From: Trueperaceae bacterium
GTDB taxonomy: Bacteria; Deinococcota; Deinococci; Deinococcales; Trueperaceae
Reading direction: 5' to 3'
Length of the DNA: 12,660 bases
Assembly: GCA_007128755.1 (NCBI GenBank)
Contig: SKWV01000220.1
Coordinates: 1-12,660 of the forward strand
Within the stretch, counting starts at the first letter, position 1. Each line of letters opens with the position of its first letter. Shown here piece by piece: positions 1 to 11,530 of this stretch. The notes beneath the pieces are model-generated. The model saw only the letters and a program-made list of their open reading frames with translations. It ran no database searches and was not told the DNA's origin. Made by a program: the position numbers and the translations under genes.

Positions 1-153
<153 letters not shown>

Positions 154-169
154 GTACCGAGAGGACGGC

Positions 170-1309
<1,140 letters not shown>

Positions 1310-1364
1310 TGCCCCGAGGCAACGACCGCCGAGGCCGAGCCGGCCCGGCGCGGCTGGAGGAGTC

Positions 1365-2135
1365 ATGAAGATCGTCACCATCTTGAAGCAGGTGCCCGAC
1401 GCCGAGGCGAGGGTGCGCGCGAGCGGCGGCACCCTCGACCTCTCGGGCGCCACGCTCGTCATCGACGGCATGGACGAGTACGGCGTCGAGGAGGCGCTCC
1501 GCATCCGCGAACGCGGCATGGAGACCGAGATCGTCGCCCTCGCGTGCGGCCCCGAGCGCGCCGCCGAGGCGATCCGCACCGCCCTCGCGATGGGCGTCGA
1601 CCGCGCCGTGCACGTCGTGAGCGACGTGACGCTCGACGCCGTCGCGATGGCGCGGGTGCTCGCTGGCGTCGTGCAGGACGAGGCGCCGGAGCTGGTGTTC
1701 GTGGGCGGCAAGCAGGCCGACTGGGACTCTTCGGCCCTGGGGCCGGCGCTCGCCGAGGCGCTCGGCTGGCCGCACGCCGACTGGACGACCGAGCTGACGT
1801 TCGAGGACGGCACCATCACCGTGACGCACGACATCGACGACGGCACCGAGACGCTCACGCTGCCGCTGCCCGCCGTCGTCACGACGCAGCAGGGGCTGAA
1901 CGAGCCGCGCTACCCCACGCTGCCCAACATCATGAAGGCCAAGCGCAAGACGCTCGAGGCCCGCCCCTTGGCCGACGTGGCCGCCGCCGCCGGGGCGCCC
2001 GCCGACCGCGCGACGGAGCTGCGCGCGAGCGAGATCGAGGCGCGCTCTCGCCGGAACGTCGTGCTGGATGGCGACGCGAAGACCGCCGCGACGGAGCTCG
2101 TGAGGCGCCTGCGCGACGAGGCGAAGGTCCTGTGA
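1365..2135 (+). CDS. etfB: Electron transfer flavoprotein, beta subunit
   Basis: Beta subunit of the heterodimeric electron transfer flavoprotein, which accepts electrons from acyl-CoA dehydrogenases and hands them to ETF:quinone oxidoreductase. The 256 residues match the family length. The N-terminus MKIVTILKQVPD is typical, as is the nucleotide-fold segment GGKQADWDSSALGP at about 114-127 (AMP-binding side). The ETF-beta signature is seen as TTQQGLNEPRYPTLPNIMKA at residues 173-192. ATG 1365 follows a GGAGGAG ribosome-binding site. etfA follows after 10 nt, and an acyl-CoA dehydrogenase precedes it by 55 nt. It looks like an ordinary ETF of the acyl-CoA oxidation type. I cannot exclude the bifurcating class without a structural comparison, but the neighbours do not suggest it. 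Confidence 0.97.
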   Translation: MKIVTILKQVPDAEARVRASGGTLDLSGATLVIDGMDEYGVEEALRIRERGMETEIVALACGPERAAEAIRTALAMGVDRAVHVVSDVTLDAVAMARVLAGVVQDEAPELVFVGGKQADWDSSALGPALAEALGWPHADWTTELTFEDGTITVTHDIDDGTETLTLPLPAVVTTQQGLNEPRYPTLPNIMKAKRKTLEARPLADVAAAAGAPADRATELRASEIEARSRRNVVLDGDAKTAATELVRRLRDEAKVL

Positions 2136-2145
2136 GGAGCCCAGC

Positions 2146-3111
2146 ATGATCCTGATCGTCATCGACCACGCCGACGGCGCGCCCCGCAAGAGCGCCTACG
2201 AACTCGTCTCGCTCGGCCGCGCGCTCACCGGCGACGACGGCTCGCTCACGGCGCTCGTCGCGGGTGATGCGCCGGGCGCCGTCGCCCAGGAGATCGCCCG
2301 CTTCGTGCCGCGCGTGCTCACGGTGAGCGCGCCGGAGCTCGCGCCGCCGCGCGCCGAGACGATGACGCGCGCCGTGGCGCACGCCGCGACCACGCTCGGC
2401 GCCGAGGCCGTGCTCGTGGGCGCGTCGCGCTTCGGGCTGTCGTACTCGCCACGCGTCGCGATGCGTCTCGGCGCGCCGCTGCTCGAGGACGTCACGGCGC
2501 TGGAGCGCGACGGTGACGGCTACGTCGCCAAGCGGCTCTCGTACCTGGCGCGCGTGACCGAGACGGTGGCGGCGTCGGCCCCCACCGTCGTGGTGAGCGT
2601 CAAGCCGGGCGCCGCGGCCGCGGCCGATCCGGCCGCGAGCGCCGGCGAGGTGACGGAACTCGAGGTGCCGTTCGAACCCGACGACGTCCGGGTCGGCGTG
2701 GCCTCGCGCCGCGCCGCCACCAAGGGCCGCGTGGCGCTCGAGGACGCCGACGTCGTCGTGGCCGGTGGGCGCGGCTTCGGCAGCGCCGAGACCTTCGACG
2801 ACCTGGTCGTCGGCCTCGCCGACGCGCTCGGCGCGGGCGTGGGATCGACGCGGGCCGTCGTCGACGCCGGCTGGCGCCCGTACGGCGAGCAGATCGGCCA
2901 GACCGGCAAGACCGTCGCGCCGCGACTCTACCTGGCGCTCGCGGTCTCCGGCGCGGTGCAGCACCTCTCCGGCATGAACCGCTCCAAGGTCATCGTCGCC
3001 GTCAACAAGGACGCCGACGCGCCGATCTTCAGGGTGGCCGACTACGGCATCGTCGGCGACGTGCTCGAGGTCGTCCCGGCGCTGCAGGAGGCCGTGGCCG
3101 GGCTGGACTGA
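2146..3111 (+). CDS. etfA: Electron transfer flavoprotein, alpha subunit
   Basis: Alpha subunit of ETF, which binds the redox-active FAD. It has 321 residues, normal for the family. The N-terminal half is the ETF alpha/beta-type fold. The C-terminal FAD domain shows AGGRGFGS at 206-213, STRAVVDAGW at 234-243, QIGQTGKTVAP at 249-259, and the alpha-subunit signature LYLALAVSGAVQHLSGMNRS at 261-280, followed by VAVNKDADAPIF. ATG 2146 is preceded by GAGGAG. It is 10 nt after etfB, in the usual B-A order. The next gene begins 3 nt after its stop codon, which suggests translational coupling to a protein unrelated to ETF. Confidence 0.97.
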   Translation: MILIVIDHADGAPRKSAYELVSLGRALTGDDGSLTALVAGDAPGAVAQEIARFVPRVLTVSAPELAPPRAETMTRAVAHAATTLGAEAVLVGASRFGLSYSPRVAMRLGAPLLEDVTALERDGDGYVAKRLSYLARVTETVAASAPTVVVSVKPGAAAAADPAASAGEVTELEVPFEPDDVRVGVASRRAATKGRVALEDADVVVAGGRGFGSAETFDDLVVGLADALGAGVGSTRAVVDAGWRPYGEQIGQTGKTVAPRLYLALAVSGAVQHLSGMNRSKVIVAVNKDADAPIFRVADYGIVGDVLEVVPALQEAVAGLD

Positions 3112-3114
3112 CCG

Positions 3115-4257
3115 GTGGCGACGCCTTCGGCAGGCGACGGCGCGCCGACCGCCATCCGGGTCAGGCGGGCGACGCGCGCCGACGTGGACGCGCTCGTCGC
3201 GCTCGAGGGCGTGTTCCCGGGCGACCGCATCCCGCGCGCCGCGTTCGAACGCTTCGTGGACGGTGGCGCCGACGTCTGGCTCGCCGAGCGCGCGGGTGAG
3301 GTCGTCGGCGACGCGGTCGTGGTGTACCGCCGCGGCTTCCTGAGCGCCCGCCTCTACACCCTGGCGGTCGCTCCGCAGGCGCGCGGGACCGGTGTGGCGA
3401 AAGCGCTGCTGGAGCGAGCCGAGCGCGAGGCGCTAGCGCGCGGCTGCGTCACGCTCCGCCTCGAGGTGCGCGAGGACAACGAGGCCGCGATCGGCCTGTA
3501 CCGGCGCTGCGGCTACGAGGTGATCGGCCACACCGCCGACTACTACGAGGACGGCAGCGCCGCGTGGCGCCTCCGCAAGCGCTTCGTGCGACTCGACGCG
3601 CATCTGCTCCGCGTCCCGTACTACGCCCAGACGCTGGAGTTCACCTGCGGTCCGGCGGCGCTCATGATGGCGATGCGCGCGGTCGGTTGGGGCGGCGCGT
3701 GCTCCCAGGAGGAGGAGGTGGCCATCTGGCGGGAGGCGACCACCGTCTACATGCTGGCCGGCCACGGCGGCACCAGCGCGCACGGGCTCGCGGTCGCCGC
3801 ACGGCGCCGCGGCGTGGCCGCGAGCGTGTGGGTCGACGACGCCGGGCCCGCCTTCCTCGACACCGTGCGCGACCACGGCAAGAAGGCGGTCATCGAGCTG
3901 GCGCATCGGGCGTTCGAACGGGAGCTGGCGGCGGACGGGGCGGCGATCCGGGTGGGCGAGTTCGGCGCGATCGACGTCGTGGACGCGCTGCGTGCGGGCG
4001 TGGTGCCGCTGGTGCTGGTCTCGGGCGCCCGCTTCTACGCGCAGCGCGTGCCGCACTGGGTCGCGGTGACGGGCTGGGACGACGAGCACCTGTACGTGCA
4101 CGATCCGCTCCTGCCGGCAGGCGCCGAGCGGGCCGACGGCCTGCACCTGCCGCTGCCGCGCAGTGACTTCGCTGCGTACGCGCGCTACGGGCGGGCGAGG
4201 CACCGCGCGATGGTCCTGGTGGGGCCGGGCGCCGCTGCCGTCGCCGGGTCGCGTTGA
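3115..4257 (+). CDS. GNAT acetyltransferase fused to papain-like (peptidase C39-type) domain
   Basis: A two-domain, 380-residue protein. Residues about 14-155 are a RimI-like GNAT N-acetyltransferase: LAVAPQARGTGVAKALL at 83-99 is the acetyl-CoA pyrophosphate loop, and NEAAIGLYRRCGYEVIG at 122-138 is the RimI-type end of the fold. Residues about 160-370 are a C39-like cysteine peptidase fold: Gln172 and Cys178 in YYAQTLEFTCGPAAL, His314 in RVPHWVAVTG and Asp330 in YVHDP form a complete papain-type set. There is no signal peptide or membrane segment, so it is probably cytoplasmic. This fusion commonly neighbours RimK-like ATP-grasp proteins with a RLAN domain, both of which are encoded here on the opposite strand. 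The predicted role, from comparative genomics only, is acetylation and cleavage within a peptide-ligation system. The GTG start lies 3 nt after the etfA stop, has no clear Shine-Dalgarno sequence, and probably depends on coupling. Confidence 0.85.
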   Translation: MATPSAGDGAPTAIRVRRATRADVDALVALEGVFPGDRIPRAAFERFVDGGADVWLAERAGEVVGDAVVVYRRGFLSARLYTLAVAPQARGTGVAKALLERAEREALARGCVTLRLEVREDNEAAIGLYRRCGYEVIGHTADYYEDGSAAWRLRKRFVRLDAHLLRVPYYAQTLEFTCGPAALMMAMRAVGWGGACSQEEEVAIWREATTVYMLAGHGGTSAHGLAVAARRRGVAASVWVDDAGPAFLDTVRDHGKKAVIELAHRAFERELAADGAAIRVGEFGAIDVVDALRAGVVPLVLVSGARFYAQRVPHWVAVTGWDDEHLYVHDPLLPAGAERADGLHLPLPRSDFAAYARYGRARHRAMVLVGPGAAAVAGSR

Positions 4258-4264
4258 GCGCTCA
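4255..4264. other. Palindrome formed by two convergent stop codons
   Basis: The stop of the GNAT-peptidase gene (TGA 4255-4257) and that of the ATP-grasp gene (TGA, complement of 4262-4264) are separated by GCGC. Together they make the perfect palindrome TGAGCGCTCA. There is no room for a conventional terminator between the two genes and no T-tract in either direction. Transcripts therefore probably run into the opposing gene. Confidence 0.8.
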
Positions 4265-5158
4265 GGTCCTGCCTTCGAAGGCGGCGGGTCCGTCGACGAG
4301 GTAACGCACGATCTCGGCGTAGATCTCGGGGTTCGCCTGGTCTTCCTCCGTCGCCGCGATCGTCGGGTTGTCGTTCACCTCGATCACCACGAAGTCGCCA
4401 TCGATCTCCTTGAGGTCGACGCCGAAGAGGCTGTCGCCGATCGCGGCGCTCGCCGCGAGCGCGACCTCGAGGAGCCGCGGTGGCGCCTCGCTCCGGCGGA
4501 TGCCCCTGACGACGGCGGACTCGCCCGCCTCGCCGCGCTGCATCGCCTTCCAGGAGTGGGGAGCGAACCGGTACTGCACCACCGCCAGCACGTGGCCGTG
4601 CAGGGTGATGACGCGCCAGTCGAACTCGCTCGGCAGGTACTGCTGCACCACCAGGCGATCCGCGCGGCGTCCGAAGCGCCGACCGACGCGCACGAAGGCC
4701 TCGGCGGTCGTGACCTTGTCGACGTAGGCCGAGAAGCTCGAGTTCGGCGCCTTGAGCACGAGGGGCGAGCCGAGGGTCTCGAACAGCGCCAGCGCGTTGG
4801 CGGCGTCGATCTCGTGGGGCGCTAAGTAGCGCGTGACCGGCACCCACACGCCGGCCGCGCCGAGGCGCTCGTACATGTTGACCTTGTCGCAGCAGATGCG
4901 GATCGCGTCCGAGGTGTCGAGCACGCGCTTGCCGAGCATCTCGGCCCAGCGCGCGACGACGTACGACGTGTTGAGCGGGTCGGTGAGGGCGCGGATCAGG
5001 ATGGCGTCGTAGTTCTTGAGGTACTTGAGCTCGTTCTTGAAGATGAAGTCGAGCTCGTGGCCGAGCTCGAACGCCGCCATGCGGAAGTTCGACAGCGCCG
5101 TGAGCTCCACCGATGAGCGGATGGTGTAGCGCTCGGTGAAGATCGCTAGGCGGGCCAC
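4262..5158 (-). CDS. RimK-like ATP-grasp ligase (amide/peptide-bond forming)
   Basis: An ATP-grasp carboxylate-amine ligase of the RimK-like group, 298 residues from the GTG at 5158. It should activate a carboxylate as an acyl phosphate and join it to an amine; the substrates are unknown. The N-terminal pre-ATP-grasp domain runs from RLAIFTERY (3-11) to YDAILIRA (50-57). CDKVNMYERL (90-99), PLVLKAPNSSFS (132-143) and VVQQYLPSEFDWRV (170-183) are nucleotide-binding parts. GVDLKEIDG (246-254) and VIEVNDNPTI (258-267) carry the metal-binding Asp248, Glu260 and Asn262. The frame stays open upstream to 5740, but that stretch is an arginine-rich shadow of the RLAN gene, so I start at GTG 5158, behind a GGGGGCGG stretch. 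It overlaps the RLAN gene by 13 nt. In most genomes I know of, RLAN and ATP-grasp are a single protein, so a split or frameshift here is notable. Confidence 0.87.
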   Translation of the reverse strand: MARLAIFTERYTIRSSVELTALSNFRMAAFELGHELDFIFKNELKYLKNYDAILIRALTDPLNTSYVVARWAEMLGKRVLDTSDAIRICCDKVNMYERLGAAGVWVPVTRYLAPHEIDAANALALFETLGSPLVLKAPNSSFSAYVDKVTTAEAFVRVGRRFGRRADRLVVQQYLPSEFDWRVITLHGHVLAVVQYRFAPHSWKAMQRGEAGESAVVRGIRRSEAPPRLLEVALAASAAIGDSLFGVDLKEIDGDFVVIEVNDNPTIAATEEDQANPEIYAEIVRYLVDGPAAFEGRT

Positions 5159-5799
5159 GTCACCGCCCCCACGAGGTGCGCCCGGTCGATCTCGGCGAGC
5201 TTGCGGTAGGGGAGTGGCTCGACGGCCGAGAGCAGGTACGCGCGGGTCGTGACGATCACGCGGACCTTCATGAGGGGGAGCCGGAAGCAGACGAAGAGCG
5301 CCCGAGCGAACTCGGCGTACTCCTCCACCGTCGAGCGCCCCACCACCACCTTGATCACGTCGATGCGGTGGTCGGCCGGGAGCCGCTGGCAGTGCACCGC
5401 GTACTTGCCCGTGTAGGTGAGCCCCTTCCGGCGCGCCTCGACGGCCGCCTGGTCCTCGAGCAGCTCCCCGTGGATGGAGAACGGGTTGACCGGGTACGCC
5501 ATCAGCGGCGGGGGCGGGAAGCGGTCGGTGACGATCTCCGCGTCCGGGACGGCCAGGCCGTGCCGCTCCGCCCGAAGGAGCGCGATCGGCACCACCATGG
5601 CGTCGAGCGCGTCCTGGGCGGTCGGCACGACCTGCTGCCCGCGGAACTCGGCTTCGAGCGAGCGGTAGTAGCCCTCGCCCAGGTAGCCGTAGTCGCCGTG
5701 CAGGTTGGCGAGCACGGGGCGCTCGGGATCGAAGCCCCACACCGGCGGCACGAGCGCCGGATCGAGTGGGAGCAGGCCCGGTCCTCGCGTCAGCGCCAA
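5146..5799 (-). CDS. RLAN domain protein (RimK-like ATP-grasp N-terminal domain) as a separate gene
   Basis: A 217-residue protein that matches, by recognition, the RLAN domain usually fused in front of RimK-like ATP-grasp ligases. The best match is VLANLHGDYGYLGEGYYRSL at residues 29-48, followed by AEFRGQQVVPT, which fits the family pattern of an N-L, a YxYLxxGYYxSL block and then RG. A later FCFRLPLMKVRV-like strand (around 169-181) fits the end of the domain. The function is unknown; it is predicted to present substrate to, or complex with, the ATP-grasp enzyme. The start is uncertain: TTG 5799 overlaps the pgk stop by 10 nt and lacks a Shine-Dalgarno sequence, while GTG 5751 or GTG 5742 would trim 16-19 residues before the conserved core. 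The gene ends at TAG 5146-5148, inside the ATP-grasp gene. Co-translation with pgk and the ligase is likely. Confidence 0.75.
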   Translation of the reverse strand: MALTRGPGLLPLDPALVPPVWGFDPERPVLANLHGDYGYLGEGYYRSLEAEFRGQQVVPTAQDALDAMVVPIALLRAERHGLAVPDAEIVTDRFPPPPLMAYPVNPFSIHGELLEDQAAVEARRKGLTYTGKYAVHCQRLPADHRIDVIKVVVGRSTVEEYAEFARALFVCFRLPLMKVRVIVTTRAYLLSAVEPLPYRKLAEIDRAHLVGAVTWPA

Positions 5800-6989
5800 G
5801 GGACGCTGCCGAGCGCGGCCACCCCCGGGAGGGTTCGCCCCTCCAGGAACTCGAGCGACGCTCCGCCGCCGGTCGACACGTGGCCGATGCGATCGGCGAC
5901 GCCGATGGCGTTGACGGCCGCGACCGAGTCGCCGCCGCCGATCACGCTCATGCCGTCCATCGCGGCCACGGCGTGCGCGATGGCGCGCGTGCCCTCGTCG
6001 AACGGCGGCACCTCGAACACGCCCATCGGTCCGTTCCAGAGCACGCTGCGGGCCGCGCGGATCGCCTTCTCGAAGCGGGCCGTCGAGTCGGGCCCGATGT
6101 CGAGCCCCTTGAGGCCGTCGGGGATGGCGCCGATGGCGTGGACGGCGATGTCGACGCCCCGTTCGACCCGCTCGGCACAGACGACGTCGTCGGGCAGCAG
6201 CAGCCTCACGCGCTTCTCTTCGGCCTCGGCGACGAGCTCGGACGCCAGCTCGAGCTTGTCGTCCTCGACGAGGGAGTCGCCCACCTCGCCTCCCGCCGCC
6301 TTGGCGAAGGTGAAGGCCATCGCGCCTCCCACCAGGATCGTGTCGGCGACGCCCAACAGGTTACGGATCACGCCGATCTTGTCGGAGACCTTCGCGCCGC
6401 CCAGGACCACCACGAACGGGCGCTGCGGCGACTCGAGCAGCGTGCCGAGCACCTCCAGCTCGCGCTGGAGAAGGCGCCCGGCACACGACGGCAGCAGCCG
6501 CGCCACGCCCTCGGTGCTGGCATGGGCGCGGTGGGCGGCCCCGAACGCGTCGTTGACGAACGCGTCGGCGTAGCCGGCGAGCACCTCGGCCAGCGCGGGG
6601 TCGTTCTTGGTCTCGCGCGGGTCGAAGCGGGTGTTCTCGAGGAGCGTGATCGACCCCTCGGGCGCCGCGGCGACGAACTCCTGCTGCTCGCTCGAGCCGG
6701 GGCCCGGCGTCGGCGCGTAGCGCACCTCGCGGCCCAACAGCTCGGCCAGCCGCTCGGCGACGGGTCCGAGCCGGGCGTCGTCCTGGGGGCCCTTGGGGCG
6801 CCCCAAGTGCGCGGCGAGGAAGAGCGTCGCGCCCGCACCGGCGAGCTCGCGCAGTGTCGGTAGCGTCTCGCGGACGCGCGTGTCGTCGCCGACACGCCCG
6901 TCCGTGATGGGCACGTTGAAGTCGACGCGGACGAGGACGCGCTTGCCCGCGAGCGAGACGTCGTCGAGGGTCGGGATGCTCGTCGCCAT
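5790..6989 (-). CDS. pgk: Phosphoglycerate kinase
   Basis: Phosphoglycerate kinase, 399 residues, normal for the bacterial monomeric enzyme. It transfers the phosphate of 1,3-bisphosphoglycerate to ADP. The N-terminal signature VLVRVDFNVP lies at residues 18-27 (substrate-binding Arg21, Asp23, Asn25). AHLGRPKG, ENTRFDPRETKND and FVNDAFGAAHRAHAS follow. The nucleotide domain shows VVLGGAKVSDKIGVI, LVGGAMAFTF and LWNGPMGVFE, with the glycine-rich IGGGDSVAAV near the C-terminus. ATG 6989 is preceded by AGAGGAAGG. The open frame continues far upstream only because it shadows gap. The gene follows gap by 26 nt, the common gap-pgk order. Instead of tpi or another glycolytic gene, the next gene is the RLAN gene, which overlaps the pgk stop. 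Confidence 0.98.
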   Translation of the reverse strand: MATSIPTLDDVSLAGKRVLVRVDFNVPITDGRVGDDTRVRETLPTLRELAGAGATLFLAAHLGRPKGPQDDARLGPVAERLAELLGREVRYAPTPGPGSSEQQEFVAAAPEGSITLLENTRFDPRETKNDPALAEVLAGYADAFVNDAFGAAHRAHASTEGVARLLPSCAGRLLQRELEVLGTLLESPQRPFVVVLGGAKVSDKIGVIRNLLGVADTILVGGAMAFTFAKAAGGEVGDSLVEDDKLELASELVAEAEEKRVRLLLPDDVVCAERVERGVDIAVHAIGAIPDGLKGLDIGPDSTARFEKAIRAARSVLWNGPMGVFEVPPFDEGTRAIAHAVAAMDGMSVIGGGDSVAAVNAIGVADRIGHVSTGGGASLEFLEGRTLPGVAALGSVPWR

Positions 6990-7015
6990 GTTGACCTTCC
7001 TCTTCGGGTCGCCCC

Positions 7016-8008
7016 TCAGACGTCCTGCCCCATGCGCTCGAGCACGTCGACCATCCGCGCGGAGTAGCCCCACTCGTTGTCGTACCAGACGAAGAACTTC
7101 GCCATCTTGCCGACGGTCTTGGTGAGCGGCGCATCGAAGATGCCCGAGTGCGGGTCGCCGACGATGTCGGAGGAGACGATCGGCTCCTCGCTGTAGCGGA
7201 TGATGTTCTTCAGCGGGCCGTCGGCCGCCTGCTTGATGGCCGCGTTGATCTCCTTCGCGTCGGCCTCGCGCTTGAGCAGCGCCGTGACGTCGGAGATCGA
7301 GCCGGTCGCCGTCGGGACCCGCAGCGCCGAACCGTCGAAGATGCCTTGCAGGCTGGGGAGGACCTTGCCCACGGCCTTGGCCGCACCGGTGCTGGTGGGG
7401 ACGATGTTGGTCGCGGCGTTGCGGCCGCGGCGGAGGTCCTTGTGCGGCGCGTCGAGCAGCGCCTGGTCGTTCGTGTAGGAGTGGACGGTCGTCATGAGGG
7501 CGCCCTCGATGCCGAACGTCTCGTCGATCACCTTCATGACGGCCGCGAGCGAGTTGGTCGTGCACGAGGCGTTCGAGATGACCTCGCCGCTGTCGGGGCC
7601 GAACTCGCCGTCGTTCACGCCCAGCATGACGTCGAAGTCGCTGTCGGGCGAGGGCGCGCTGATGAGCACGCGCTTGGCCCCGGCGGTGAGGTGCTTGGCC
7701 GCCTGCTCGCGCTTGGTGAAGAAGCCCGTCGACTCGACGACGATGTCGACGCCATGGTCGCGCCAGGGGATCTCGGCCGGGTCGCGGTGCGAGGTCACCT
7801 GGACCGTGCGGCCGTCGACGGTGAAGTTCTCGCCGCTCACGGCGATGTCGCCGTCGAAGCGTCCGTAGGACGAGTCGTACTTGAGGAGGTGGGCGAGCGT
7901 CTTGGTGTCGGTCAGGTCGTTGACGAGGACGATCTCCAGGCCGCGCGCGTGCGCGATCCGGAAGATCTGGCGTCCGATGCGCCCGAAACCGTTGATGCCG
8001 ATCTTCAT
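7016..8008 (-). CDS. gap: Glyceraldehyde-3-phosphate dehydrogenase, type I
   Basis: Glyceraldehyde-3-phosphate dehydrogenase, 330 residues, the standard length. It oxidises glyceraldehyde-3-phosphate with phosphate and NAD(P)+ to 1,3-bisphosphoglycerate. MKIGINGFGRIGRQ at 1-14 is the dinucleotide-binding start. NDLTD at 30-34 contains Asp31, which favours NAD over NADP. SNASCTTNSLA at 146-156 has catalytic Cys149, with His176 in TTVHSYTNDQ; WYDNEWGYS lies at 308-316. ATG 8008 has a strong GGAGGAG site 5 nt upstream. The frame reaches further to 8104, but the extra 32 residues are not GAPDH-like. It is the first gene of a probable gap-pgk-RLAN-ligase operon, with a structured leader and a candidate promoter upstream. 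Confidence 0.98.
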   Translation of the reverse strand: MKIGINGFGRIGRQIFRIAHARGLEIVLVNDLTDTKTLAHLLKYDSSYGRFDGDIAVSGENFTVDGRTVQVTSHRDPAEIPWRDHGVDIVVESTGFFTKREQAAKHLTAGAKRVLISAPSPDSDFDVMLGVNDGEFGPDSGEVISNASCTTNSLAAVMKVIDETFGIEGALMTTVHSYTNDQALLDAPHKDLRRGRNAATNIVPTSTGAAKAVGKVLPSLQGIFDGSALRVPTATGSISDVTALLKREADAKEINAAIKQAADGPLKNIIRYSEEPIVSSDIVGDPHSGIFDAPLTKTVGKMAKFFVWYDNEWGYSARMVDVLERMGQDV

Positions 8009-8060
8009 GGTATCTCCTCCCGGGAGCGTTCTCACACCCGCGCTCCACGTGGCCTGTAAG

Positions 8061-8084
8061 GCCGTCCCCGACGAGGCGGACGGC
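8061..8084 (-). promoter_or_regulatory. Inverted repeat in the gap leader
   Basis: GCCGTCC (8061-8067) and GGACGGC (8078-8084) are a perfect 7-bp inverted repeat around a 10-nt loop. It lies about 50 nt upstream of the gap start codon and just downstream of the candidate promoter. It could be an mRNA hairpin or a repressor operator of the kind that controls gap-pgk operons elsewhere. A small neighbouring repeat, GGCC-TGTAA-GGCC (8051-8063), overlaps its edge. Confidence 0.45.
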
Positions 8085-8099
8085 AACTCGCCAGCGGGC

Positions 8100-8105
8100 A
8101 TCATA
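8100..8105 (-). promoter_or_regulatory. Candidate -10 element for the gap-pgk operon
   Basis: Read on the minus strand this is TATGAT, five of six matches to the sigma-70 -10 consensus, in an otherwise GC-only stretch. It would start transcription near 8093 and give an 85-nt leader. I find no good -35 hexamer 16-18 nt upstream, so the call rests on the -10 alone. Confidence 0.35.
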
Positions 8106-8149
8106 CCGCAGCATGCCTTCCGTCCGGTCCCAGGTGCCGGACTGGGCCG

Positions 8150-8193
8150 GTGCGCGGTCGGTGCGCGGTCGATGCGCGGTCGGCGCGCGGGCG
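8150..8193. repeat. Four-unit 11-bp tandem repeat between ileS and gap
   Basis: Units GTGCGCGGTCG (8150-8160), GTGCGCGGTCG (8161-8171), ATGCGCGGTCG (8172-8182) and the degenerate GCGCGCGGGCG (8183-8193) follow without gaps. The first two are identical and the third differs at one base. The array is non-coding. Its right end forms one arm of the hairpin behind ileS. Confidence 0.8.
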
Positions 8194-8205
8194 GGCGCGC
8201 CGACC
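8178..8205 (-). terminator. Strong hairpin behind ileS, candidate terminator without T-tract
   Basis: GGTCGGCGCGC and GCGCGCCGACC form a perfect 11-bp stem with a 6-nt loop, 16 nt after the ileS stop codon on the minus strand. The position and strength suit a 3'-end element separating ileS from gap. No T-run follows, so intrinsic termination is uncertain. It may block exonucleases or assist Rho-dependent termination. Confidence 0.5.
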
Positions 8206-8221
8206 ACGTCGAGCGAAGCGC

Positions 8222-11527
<3,306 letters not shown>

Positions 11528-11530
11528 TGG

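Noticed and set aside
4163..4825. Plus-strand open frame over the 3' ends of the convergent genes
   Set aside because: It runs antisense to the ATP-grasp gene, whose metal-binding motif is clear. It has no start signal and no recognisable domain.
5159..5740. N-terminal extension of the ATP-grasp frame to a 492-residue protein
   Set aside because: The extra 194 residues are an Arg/Pro/Gly-rich out-of-frame reading of the RLAN gene. The ligase fold begins at RLAIFTERY just after GTG 5158.
8009..8104. 32-residue N-terminal extension of GAPDH
   Set aside because: MKIGINGFGRIG is the normal start and ATG 8008 has a GGAGGAG site. The extension would also cover the candidate promoter.
6990..8207. 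Extension of the pgk frame through gap to 8207
   Set aside because: The added sequence is a shadow of gap. Pgk begins at ATG 6989 with a good ribosome-binding site and the normal family N-terminus.
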